Shown piece by piece: positions 34,921-41,987 of a stretch of DNA of 64,000 nucleotides. The translations under genes were made by a program, and so were the position numbers. The stretch's first letter is position 1; each line of letters begins with the position of its first letter. The notes beneath the pieces are model-generated. The model saw only the letters and a program-made list of their open reading frames with translations. It made no database searches and was not told the origin of the DNA. This DNA comes from Polaromonas sp. JS666. Its GTDB lineage: Bacteria; Pseudomonadota; Gammaproteobacteria; Burkholderiales; Burkholderiaceae_C. The DNA is taken from contig NC_007948.1 in assembly GCF_000013865.1 (NCBI RefSeq), positions 1,488,001 to 1,552,000 on the forward strand, written 5' to 3'.

Positions 34921-34983
34921 GGCATGTGGTCAAGGGGCGGCTCGGGTAGAGGAGCCGCCCCGTCAGGTTCGATTCCTGATGCC
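34921..34983 (+). ncRNA. tRNA-like module A in the rtc leader (GC hairpin plus T-arm)
   Basis: A T-arm is plain: TCAGG, loop TTCGATT, CCTGA (34963-34979). It is closed by GGCA (34921-34924) pairing with TGCC (34980-34983), as an acceptor-like stem. In place of D and anticodon arms there is one strong hairpin of ten base pairs, GGGGCGGCTC with GAGCCGCCCC, and an 8-base loop (34934-34961). The element lies inside the predicted leader. A tRNA mimic or a processing signal are both possible; expression is not shown. Confidence 0.6.
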
Positions 34984-35058
34984 AATGTTCTGTAGCTCAG
35001 AAGGTAGAGCACCGTGCTTATCACACGACTGTCGCGGGTTCGAATCCCGCCGAACGCT
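34984..35058 (+). ncRNA. tRNA-like module B in the rtc leader (near-complete cloverleaf)
   Basis: Directly after module A. The D-arm GCTC-AGAAGGTA-GAGC is canonical (34995-35010). The anticodon stem has four pairs (CGTG/CACG) and a seven-base loop CTTATCA with U33 and formal anticodon UAU. A five-base variable region follows, then T-arm GCGGG-TTCGAAT-CCCGC (35034-35050). The acceptor is degenerate: AATGTTC pairs with GAACGCT only if extra bases are bulged, base 37 is C, and no CCA is encoded. It is therefore probably a tRNA mimic rather than a decoding tRNA. Confidence 0.65.
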
Positions 35059-35274
35059 GACGTAAAAAATCAGCCTGATTGGAAGTAAAGCGTGCCGCGA
35101 GTGGGAAAAGTGGATGCAAGTTGCAACGGGAAGCCGCGGCAGTTTGCGGGGCCTGTACCCACCGGCAACAGTTGCCAGTGCGAAGGTACTGCGGCACCGG
35201 AAAGCGAAGACGCCGGACGTGACATCGCGAGGTCTCACGACCAGGCCCTTCACCTGAAAGTGCCTGCACCCCAA

Positions 35275-35307
35275 GTCCGCAGCTGTTGCCGATGCGGACC
35301 ATGTTTT
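35275..35307 (+). terminator. possible attenuator or terminator at the end of the rtc leader
   Basis: GTCCGCA (35275-35281) pairs with TGCGGAC (35293-35299), and a run of five T residues follows within a few bases. It lies about 50 bp before the slipin start, after the tRNA-like modules. It could release a short leader RNA and limit read-through into the coding genes. The gap between stem and T-run weakens the call. The remaining 35059-35274 contains small hairpins but no gene I can support. Confidence 0.3.
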
Positions 35308-35352
35308 TGTTGAATGAAAAAAGAATAACGGAAAAGAAAACGGAGAAGAAAA

Positions 35353-36504
35353 ATGTTTGGATTGAAGCAATACAAAGTCAAGAAAAACGAGCGCGGCCTG
35401 CTGCTGCGCAACGGCGATTTCGAACGCGTACTGCAGCCCGGGAAACACTGGGCGTACGCCGGCGCTGACCAGGTTCGGGTGGAAACCTTTGCGATGGAGC
35501 AAGCGGCTTTCACACACAGCCTGGCGGATTACTTCATGGCCAAGGAGCCGGCTGTCGTTGCCCAGGAGTTTGTGCTGGCCGCGCTGTCGGATTCGCAGGC
35601 AGGCCTGCGTTACGAGAACGGCTTGCTGGTGGAAGTACTGGCGCCCGCCACCCGCAAGCTCTACTGGAAGGGCCTGAACGAGGTTCGTGTCGACGTGGTC
35701 GATATCGACCAGGGCGTAGCGAACAGCGAAAAGCTGCCCGCCGGCCTGGTGGCGACGCTGGGCCAGACGCAGCTGCGCCAGCGACCGGTGAAGGGGCTGG
35801 ACGGCGTGCTGCTGGTGCAGGTGCCGGACTTCCATGCCGGCGTGCTGACGCTGGACGGCAAGGTGACCGGGCTGCTCGGCGCCGGCGCGTATGGCTTCTG
35901 GCGCTACGGCCGCAAGGTCGAAGTCGAATGCATCGACCTGCGCTCGCAGGCGCTGGAGGTCAGCGGGCAGGAAATCCTCACCCGCGACAAGGTGAGCCTG
36001 CGGCTGAACCTGTCGGCCACCTGGCGTTATGAAGATGTGCTGAAGGCGTTTGCCCAGTGGGGCAAGCCGTCGGAGCAGATCTACCGCGAACTGCAGCTGG
36101 GTCTGCGCGCGGCCGTAGGGACCCGCACGCTCGACGAGCTGCTGGAGAACAAGGCCGCCCTGGACGACGTCATTGCCGAGCACACCCGTGTCCGGCTGGC
36201 GGGCGCTGGCCTGAAGCTGGAAAGCCTGGGCGTGAAAGACATCATCTTGCCCGGCGAGATGAAGACCATCCTGGCGCAGGTGGTGGAAGCCGAGAAGTCT
36301 GCCCAGGCCAACGCGATTCGCCGGCGCGAAGAAACCGCGGCAACGCGCTCGCTGCTCAACACGGCGAAGATCATGGAGGACAACCCGATTGTCCTGCGCA
36401 TGAAGGAACTGGAGACGCTGGAGCGTGTGGCGGAACGGATCGACAAGATATCGGTGTTCGGAGGACTGGAGCAAGTGCTCAACGGGCTGGTGAAGCTGCG
36501 TTGA
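35353..36504 (+). CDS. SPFH/slipin-family protein in the RNA-repair operon
   Basis: The 383-aa protein (GGAG nine bases before the ATG) begins MFGLKQYKVKKNERGLLLRN and has an SPFH (band 7) domain from about residue 150 to 320, including ILTRDKVSLRLNLSATWRYED and ELQLGLRAAVGTRTLDELLENK, followed by a helical region (AQANAIRRREETAATRSLLN). No N-terminal membrane helix is obvious, unlike stomatins. SPFH proteins form large oligomeric scaffolds, usually at membranes. Its place between the sigma-54 promoter and rtcB means it is co-induced with RNA ligase. A scaffold or localisation role for repair is inference. Confidence 0.88.
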   Translation: MFGLKQYKVKKNERGLLLRNGDFERVLQPGKHWAYAGADQVRVETFAMEQAAFTHSLADYFMAKEPAVVAQEFVLAALSDSQAGLRYENGLLVEVLAPATRKLYWKGLNEVRVDVVDIDQGVANSEKLPAGLVATLGQTQLRQRPVKGLDGVLLVQVPDFHAGVLTLDGKVTGLLGAGAYGFWRYGRKVEVECIDLRSQALEVSGQEILTRDKVSLRLNLSATWRYEDVLKAFAQWGKPSEQIYRELQLGLRAAVGTRTLDELLENKAALDDVIAEHTRVRLAGAGLKLESLGVKDIILPGEMKTILAQVVEAEKSAQANAIRRREETAATRSLLNTAKIMEDNPIVLRMKELETLERVAERIDKISVFGGLEQVLNGLVKLR

Positions 36505-36668
36505 GTGTTGAAAAGATAGGAAAAGGGCGCGCTGGCACGGATGGGAGCGCCACGCCAAAAATGTTGAAATTATCGGCAGGCCGGGTAGTACCGGGCAGGG
36601 CGGGACAAGTGGGTTGGCAAGCAAGGTTGAGGATGCAGGTGTTCGCTCCGATGACGGGTGCCCACTGA

Positions 36669-36752
36669 TGTGCGTTTCCAATTGCCGGCTCGACCAGCGG
36701 ACTCAAAACCCTGGTCGCCCTGTTGATACGGGTTCGAATCCCGCCGCGTCCA
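36669..36752 (+). ncRNA. tRNA-like module C between slipin and rtcB
   Basis: A T-arm CGGG-TTCGAAT-CCCG (36729-36743) shares 18 bases, CGGGTTCGAATCCCGCCG, with module B. Upstream, CGACCAG (36691-36697) pairs with CTGGTCG (36711-36717), extended by GG/CC across a bulged C, with loop ACTCAAAA, which resembles a tRNA-Leu CAA anticodon loop. Bases 36669-36675 and 36746-36752 can form an imperfect acceptor ending near CCACA. No D-arm is recognisable. The 362-bp intergenic region (36505-36866) holds no other feature I can support. Confidence 0.55.
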
Positions 36753-36866
36753 CAAAAATGGGATTAAAAAAATGAATAACACCTTGAGACGCGAACTCGC
36801 AGCTGGATAACTCCGCAAGAGATAGCAGAAACCGTATTTGATCTGATGACTGATTAGGATAAGAAA

Positions 36867-38099
36867 ATGAACTACCAACAACATGACGTCCAAGGCGGCG
36901 TGCCCGTGAAGATGTGGACCAATGGCGTGCCGGTCGAGGCTCAGGCGCTCAGGCAGCTTGAGAACTCGGCGCGCCTGCCCATCGTGTTCAGGCACGTGGC
37001 CGTGATGCCCGATGTGCACTACGGCCTGGGTGCGACCATTGGCAGCGTGATCCCGACCTTCAAGGCCATCATTCCGGCGGCGGTCGGCGTGGACATCGGC
37101 TGCGGCATGATGGCCTGTAAGACCACGCTTCGCGCCGAAGACCTGCCCGACAACCTCGGGCCGCTGCGCTCGGAAATCGAAAAAGCCGTGCCGCACGGTT
37201 CCGCACCCAAGACCTACCGCAGGAACGGATCGACGCGGGAGGTCGGCGCCTGGACCAACCCGCCAGGCGCGGCCGATGCGGCCTGGGGCCAGCTGGTGGA
37301 TGAGTTTGAAGCGCTATGCCTGGACTACCCACGCCTGAAGAACACCAACAACCACCGCCACATGGGAACCCTGGGCGGCGGCAACCACTTCGTCGAGGTG
37401 TGCCTCGACGAAAGCGGCGGTGTGTGGATCATGCTGCACAGCGGTTCGCGGGGGGTGGGCAACGCCATCGGTACGCACTTCATCGAACTTGCCAAGAAGG
37501 ATGCCGAGCTGCACCAGCGCAACCTGCCGGACAAGGACCTGGCTTACCTCGAGGAAGGTTCGCAGTACTTCGGCGACTATGTGCGCGGCGTGGGCTGGGC
37601 GCAGAAGTTCGCGCGCCTGAACCGCGAGGTGATGATGCAGGCCGCGATAGGCGCGCTGCGCAAGGTGATCAGCAAGCCCTTCGAGACGCACCTGGAAGCG
37701 GTGAATTGCCACCACAACTATGTGCAGAAGGAAACGCACTTTGGGCAAGAGGTGTTTGTGACCCGCAAAGGAGCTGTGAGTGCCAAGGCGGGAGAGCTTG
37801 GGATCATTCCCGGGAGCATGGGCGCCAAGAGTTTCATCGTGCGCGGCAAGGGCAATCCGGACAGCTTCATGAGCTGCAGCCACGGGGCCGGCAGGACCAT
37901 GAGCCGCACCCAGGCCAGAAAGCTGTTCACGGTGGACGACCAGATCAAGGCTACGGAAGGGGTGGAATGCCGCAAGGACGTCGAGGTGATCGACGAGATC
38001 CCGATGGCGTACAAGGACATCGATGCCGTGATGCTCGCGCAAAGCGACCTAGTGGAAGTGGTCTACACGCTCAAGCAGGTAGTGTGTGTGAAGGGCTAG
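36867..38099 (+). CDS. rtcB: RtcB, RNA-splicing/repair ligase
   Basis: The 410-aa protein matches E. coli RtcB in length. It has the metal-site sequence VAVMPDVHYGLGATIGSV, then GVDIGCGMMACKT with the conserved Cys, then GGGNHFVEV. His339 in CSHGAGRTMSR is the residue that forms the GMP adduct. RtcB joins RNA 2',3'-cyclic phosphate or 3'-phosphate ends to 5'-hydroxyl ends using GTP and Mn2+, for example to heal tRNAs cut in the anticodon loop. It is 71 bp upstream of rtcA and downstream of a tRNA-like module. Confidence 0.96.
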   Translation: MNYQQHDVQGGVPVKMWTNGVPVEAQALRQLENSARLPIVFRHVAVMPDVHYGLGATIGSVIPTFKAIIPAAVGVDIGCGMMACKTTLRAEDLPDNLGPLRSEIEKAVPHGSAPKTYRRNGSTREVGAWTNPPGAADAAWGQLVDEFEALCLDYPRLKNTNNHRHMGTLGGGNHFVEVCLDESGGVWIMLHSGSRGVGNAIGTHFIELAKKDAELHQRNLPDKDLAYLEEGSQYFGDYVRGVGWAQKFARLNREVMMQAAIGALRKVISKPFETHLEAVNCHHNYVQKETHFGQEVFVTRKGAVSAKAGELGIIPGSMGAKSFIVRGKGNPDSFMSCSHGAGRTMSRTQARKLFTVDDQIKATEGVECRKDVEVIDEIPMAYKDIDAVMLAQSDLVEVVYTLKQVVCVKG

Positions 38100-38170
38100 C
38101 GTGAGACTCTCCCGAGAGGAAGGTTGCCTTGGCTCCCGGTAAGTAAGAACAAAAAAAGAAAGCAAAAAAA

Positions 38171-39229
38171 ATGATTGAACTCGATGGCTCGCAAGGCGAA
38201 GGCGGCGGGCAGATTTTGCGCACGGCGCTGGCGCTCAGCCTGGTGACGGGCAAGCCGTTTCGCATGGACAACATCCGCGCCAAACGGCCCAAGCCTGGCC
38301 TGATGCGCCAGCATCTGGCCTGTGTGAACGCCGCTATGGCCGTGGGCGGCGGCCCGGGCCATAGCGCTGCCGTCAACGCCGCCGGCCAGCCCGTGCAGAT
38401 TGGTGAAACTACGCTGCTGTTCACGCCCGGTGAGGTGCGCGCGGGCGACTACGAGTTTGCGGTCGGCTCGGCAGGCAGTTGCACGCTGGTGCTGCAAACC
38501 GTGCTGTGGCCGCTGCTGCACGCCAAGGAGGCCTCAACGCTGCTGCTCAGCGGCGGGACGCATAACCCAATGGCGCCGTCGATTTCGTTTCTGACCCTGC
38601 TGGCGCCTTATTTCTCCGGCAACGGCGAGGCGCTATTTGACATTGAACTGCGCCGCCACGGCTTTTACCCGGCGGGAGGCGGAGAGGCCCGCGTGCGCTT
38701 GCGTCCACCCGCCCAGGGCTTTGCCGCCCTCCACCTCATGGAGCGCGGCGCGCTGCTGGAGGCTTATGCCGAGTGCCTGCATGCGGGCCTGCCCCGAGGC
38801 GTGGCTGAGCGGGAACTGGCCGTGCTGCGCAAGGGGCTTGGCTGGGACGAAGACTGCTTGCGCGACCGCGGACTGCGCAGCAACGAGGGGCCGGGCAACG
38901 CGCTGCTGGCCGTCCTGCGCTATGAGCACATCACCGAGGTGTTTGCAGCCTATGGCGACAAAGGCATCGGTGCCGAGCAGGTCGCCCGCCGCGTGCTGCA
39001 GGAGGTGAGGGACTACCAGACTCACCGGGCGCCGGTGGGGCCGCATCTGGCGGACCAACTGATGATCCCCATGGCCCTGGCGAGCCTGCAGGGAAGGGTG
39101 GGACGCTACTGGGCGACGGAACTCACCGAGCACACCCGCACCAACGCGCGGACCATTGAAACCTTTCTGCCGGTGAAGTTTTCATGCGAGCCATTGGATG
39201 GCGGTACGGTGATTTCGCTGGAAGGCTGA
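38171..39229 (+). CDS. rtcA: RtcA, RNA 3'-terminal phosphate cyclase
   Basis: The 352-aa protein starts MIELDGSQGEGGGQILRTALALS, the family N-terminus, and has RAKRPKPGLMRQHLACV, GSAGSCTLVLQT and the C-terminal motif TEHTRTNARTIE, whose His321 corresponds to the adenylated histidine of E. coli RtcA. It converts RNA 3'-phosphates to 2',3'-cyclic phosphates with ATP, giving ends that RtcB can seal. It is the last gene of the operon. Confidence 0.96.
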   Translation: MIELDGSQGEGGGQILRTALALSLVTGKPFRMDNIRAKRPKPGLMRQHLACVNAAMAVGGGPGHSAAVNAAGQPVQIGETTLLFTPGEVRAGDYEFAVGSAGSCTLVLQTVLWPLLHAKEASTLLLSGGTHNPMAPSISFLTLLAPYFSGNGEALFDIELRRHGFYPAGGGEARVRLRPPAQGFAALHLMERGALLEAYAECLHAGLPRGVAERELAVLRKGLGWDEDCLRDRGLRSNEGPGNALLAVLRYEHITEVFAAYGDKGIGAEQVARRVLQEVRDYQTHRAPVGPHLADQLMIPMALASLQGRVGRYWATELTEHTRTNARTIETFLPVKFSCEPLDGGTVISLEG

Positions 39230-39396
39230 TGCGCTGACCGGAGCGATTCCGGTGGCCCTATTGATTTTGTAGCTGCACAGGCCCTCATGCAAAAGCAGCT
39301 CGCCCGCGAGGGCTTTGACCTGCAGGCCTTCCGGAAAAAGCTGGGCGTGCGCGGCGATTCGGGGCTGTACCGCGAGGCCTGATGTCAGGCCTTGAT

Positions 39397-40170
39397 TCAG
39401 GCTTTGGCGCCGCCGAAACGCTGCCGCAGCTGCGAGGTCGACCGGGCCAACAGCCCCACGTCCACGCCCACCGCGGTAAAGCGGGTTCCCAGCGAGATGC
39501 AGCGCTGGGCAAAGGCCTCGTCGCCCGTCAGGATGCCGGCGGGCTTGCCACATTTCACGATGCGCCGGATGGCTTCTTCGATCCTCGCGACAACGGCGGC
39601 GTTGCCCGGCTCGCCGAGGTGACCCATGCTGGCGGCCAGGTCGCCCGGGCCGATGAAGATGCCGTCCACGCCCTCGACGGCCGCAATCGCTTCGATGTTG
39701 TCGAGCGCTTCCAGGGTTTCAATCTGCACCAGCAGGCACAGCTCGTCGCGGCAGGTTTGGGCGTAGTTCGGAACACGGCCGAAGCGCGAGGCCCGCGTCA
39801 GCGCCGACACGCCGCGCATGCCACCGCCGGGGTAGGTAATGCTCTGCACGGCCCGCCTGGCTTCCTCGGCGTTCTGCACATAGGGGATCAACAGGGTCTG
39901 CGCCCCGATATCGAGGTAGCGCTTGATCAGCACCGGGTCGTTCCAGGCGGGCCTGACCACGGCGGAAACCGGGTAGGGCGCGACGGTCTGGAGCTGGGCC
40001 AGCACGTTGGTGACGTCACTGGGGGAATGCTCGGTGTCCAGCAGCAGCCATTCAAAGCCGGAACCGGCTAGCAGCTCGACGCCGTAGGGGCTGGAGAGCG
40101 TGCACCACAGGCCTATCTGCTGATGGCCGCCCAGCAGCATTTTCTTGAATTGGTTGACTGGCAATTCCAT
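39397..40170 (-). CDS. HpaI/HpcH-family class II aldolase
   Basis: The 257-aa protein has the HpaI features DTEHSPSD, the catalytic-type Arg in AVVRPAWND, the metal Glu in QIETLEALDN and the metal Asp in GPGDLAASMG. Relatives cleave 4-hydroxy-2-oxoheptanedioate or 2-keto-3-deoxyglucarate to pyruvate plus an aldehyde. The HpaH-like hydratase gene lies 91 bp upstream on the same strand, and in aromatic meta-cleavage pathways these two steps are consecutive. It is convergent with rtcA. Confidence 0.9.
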   Translation of the reverse strand: MELPVNQFKKMLLGGHQQIGLWCTLSSPYGVELLAGSGFEWLLLDTEHSPSDVTNVLAQLQTVAPYPVSAVVRPAWNDPVLIKRYLDIGAQTLLIPYVQNAEEARRAVQSITYPGGGMRGVSALTRASRFGRVPNYAQTCRDELCLLVQIETLEALDNIEAIAAVEGVDGIFIGPGDLAASMGHLGEPGNAAVVARIEEAIRRIVKCGKPAGILTGDEAFAQRCISLGTRFTAVGVDVGLLARSTSQLRQRFGGAKA

Positions 40171-40261
40171 GGTTCCGCCTTGTTGCTTGATGATTGCGCG
40201 CGTTGTTGCGACCGGGCGGCGAAGGGATTTCGCGCACCCGACGGCGAGTTTAGAGCGGCTC

Positions 40262-41044
40262 TTAGCTGAAAGACACGCCGATGGAGCCTAGCGGCCCGAA
40301 GTCGGCCTGGATGGTGTCGCCCGCGGCGACCGGCGTGGGCCGCGTGAACGAGCCCGCCAGCAGGATGTGGCCCGCTTGCATCGTGATGCCGTGCAGCGCC
40401 AGCTTGTTGGCCAGCCAGACGATGCCCATGGCGGGGTGCCCCATGACGGCGGCGGAAACGCCGGACTCTTCGATGATGCCGTTCTTGGACAGCGTTGCGC
40501 TGACCCATCGCAGGTCGACGTCCATGGGTTTGACGACACGCCCGCCCGTCACCATGGCCGCCGCTGCCGCGTTGTCCGCGATCGTGTCGCAAATCGCGCG
40601 CGGCACTTCGGTGCGGTAGTCGATGATTTCCAGCGCGGGCGTCACATAGGCCGTGGCGTCCAGCACGTCATAGATGGTGACGTTCTTGCCGCCCAGCGGC
40701 CGGCCCAGCACAAAGGCCAGCTCCACTTCCAGGCGCGGCGAATGAAAGCCGCTGGCCGGTATGCGGGCGCCGTCGGTGTACAGCATGTCGTCCATGAGCA
40801 TGCCGTAGTCCGGCTCCGTCATTTTTGACGCCCTCTGCATCGCGCGTGAGGTCAGGCCTATCTTGTGGCCAACGATGCGCGCGCCCTGCGCCATCTTGCT
40901 GTCCGCCCAGAGTTTCTGGATGGCATAGGCGTCTTCAATTTCCATCGCGGGCCAGGTCTGGCTGACCTGGCGTATTGGTTGGCGGGTTCGGCCGGCTTCC
41001 AGCAGCGCGTCCGCGGCCTGCCGGTGTTCAGACTCGGTGATCAT
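40262..41044 (-). CDS. 2-oxo-alkenoate hydratase (HpaH/MhpD family)
   Basis: The 260-aa protein belongs to the fumarylacetoacetase-like hydratases: GHKIGLTSRAMQ, then PRLEVELAFVLGRPL with the metal-binding Glu residues, and PALEIIDYR. HpaH hydrates 2-oxo-hept-4-ene-1,7-dioate to the substrate of HpaI, so it matches the aldolase encoded downstream. The ring-cleavage dioxygenase and earlier steps of such a pathway are absent from the window, so the natural substrate may differ. Confidence 0.9.
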   Translation of the reverse strand: MITESEHRQAADALLEAGRTRQPIRQVSQTWPAMEIEDAYAIQKLWADSKMAQGARIVGHKIGLTSRAMQRASKMTEPDYGMLMDDMLYTDGARIPASGFHSPRLEVELAFVLGRPLGGKNVTIYDVLDATAYVTPALEIIDYRTEVPRAICDTIADNAAAAAMVTGGRVVKPMDVDLRWVSATLSKNGIIEESGVSAAVMGHPAMGIVWLANKLALHGITMQAGHILLAGSFTRPTPVAAGDTIQADFGPLGSIGVSFS

Positions 41045-41089
41045 GTCTCGGGCTTCCTGTTGGTGTTGTTACGGTGGGTGGGCGTCGGC

Positions 41090-41962
41090 TCAGGCCGCAA
41101 AGCGCTGGATGAAGGGCGTTTCGGCTATGCCGTGCTCGTTGACCCAATGGGCCAACTCGTCATGCCGCGGCACCCAGACCTCGTCATGGGCCAGCATGTA
41201 GGTCAGCAGCTTGTCCAGCTGCGCCGACATCAGCGGCCGGCCGCCGAAGTTGCCGTGCATGGTGATGTTGATGAGCGAGCCCGACTCCTGGCGGTAGAGG
41301 TAGTCGAACATGTCCTTGTAGCAGTGGTACCAGTCGTCCGGCGCGCCGCGCAGCACGCGGTTGTCGGCATAGTCGCTGTGCGGAATCGCCACGATGCGGC
41401 CGGACGGCGTCGCCACCTGCTGCGGCTGGTCGATGTCGTTGTAGTCGCCGTGCCAGAGCAGGCCCTCCTGGGTCAGCAGGTCGGCCGTGCGCTCCGTGGT
41501 CGCGATGGTGGAGCTCAGCCAGCCGGTGGGGCGCACGCTAGAGACTTCCTGCAGGATGCGCAGGCTCTTCTGGATCAGCGCGCGCTCGTCGGCCTCGTTC
41601 AGGCCGGACAGCACCTCGTCTTGCGCATAGTTGTGGCCGCCCAGTTCAAAGCCCGACTTCACGATGTGCCTGACCGTCTCGGGAAACAGCTCCGCCGAGC
41701 GCGCGTTCACGCAGACCGTTCCTGACACGCCGTGGCGTTCGGCGATCCGCATCAGCCTGGCAATGCCGGATCGCCCGCCGTAATTGGCCCAGAGAATGCC
41801 GGCTCGGTCGATCTCGCCGGCCTTGGGCGGGCTGGTCATGGGCGAATAGGGCGGCGCCTTGCCGACGGACCAGTTCTCCATCAGGAAGGTCAGCACGACG
41901 GTCAAGCGGGGAAAGGCGGCGCTGGCCCTGCGGCCTGCGGGGGTGGTGGCTTGGGTTTTCAT
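41090..41962 (-). CDS. polysaccharide-deacetylase-fold protein (PuuE-like)
   Basis: The 290-aa protein (ATG at 41962) has the NodB-homology fold: RLTVVLTFLMENWSVG at the start of the barrel, ELGGHNYAQDEV in the His motif, and ITMHGNFGGRP near the end. The usual metal-binding Asp-Asp pair after the first strand is replaced by Met-Glu-Asn, as I recall for PuuE-type allantoinases and cyclic-imide hydrolases. That suggests hydrolysis of a small cyclic amide or similar compound rather than chitin or peptidoglycan. It lies 45 bp upstream of the hydratase gene and 25 bp downstream of a Bug gene. Confidence 0.8.
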   Translation of the reverse strand: MKTQATTPAGRRASAAFPRLTVVLTFLMENWSVGKAPPYSPMTSPPKAGEIDRAGILWANYGGRSGIARLMRIAERHGVSGTVCVNARSAELFPETVRHIVKSGFELGGHNYAQDEVLSGLNEADERALIQKSLRILQEVSSVRPTGWLSSTIATTERTADLLTQEGLLWHGDYNDIDQPQQVATPSGRIVAIPHSDYADNRVLRGAPDDWYHCYKDMFDYLYRQESGSLINITMHGNFGGRPLMSAQLDKLLTYMLAHDEVWVPRHDELAHWVNEHGIAETPFIQRFAA

Positions 41963-41987
41963 GTTTTCGTTGGTTTCCTGGTGCAAT

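Noticed and set aside
34984..35058. Module B as a functional tRNA gene
   Set aside because: The acceptor stem pairs poorly in the standard register, base 37 is a pyrimidine and there is no CCA; it is better described as tRNA-like.
39287..39382. 31-codon frame after rtcA (MQKQLAREGFDLQAF, ending LYREA)
   Set aside because: It reads like a fragment of a real protein and the frame is open further upstream, but there is no ribosome binding site and no family I can name; it may be a gene remnant.
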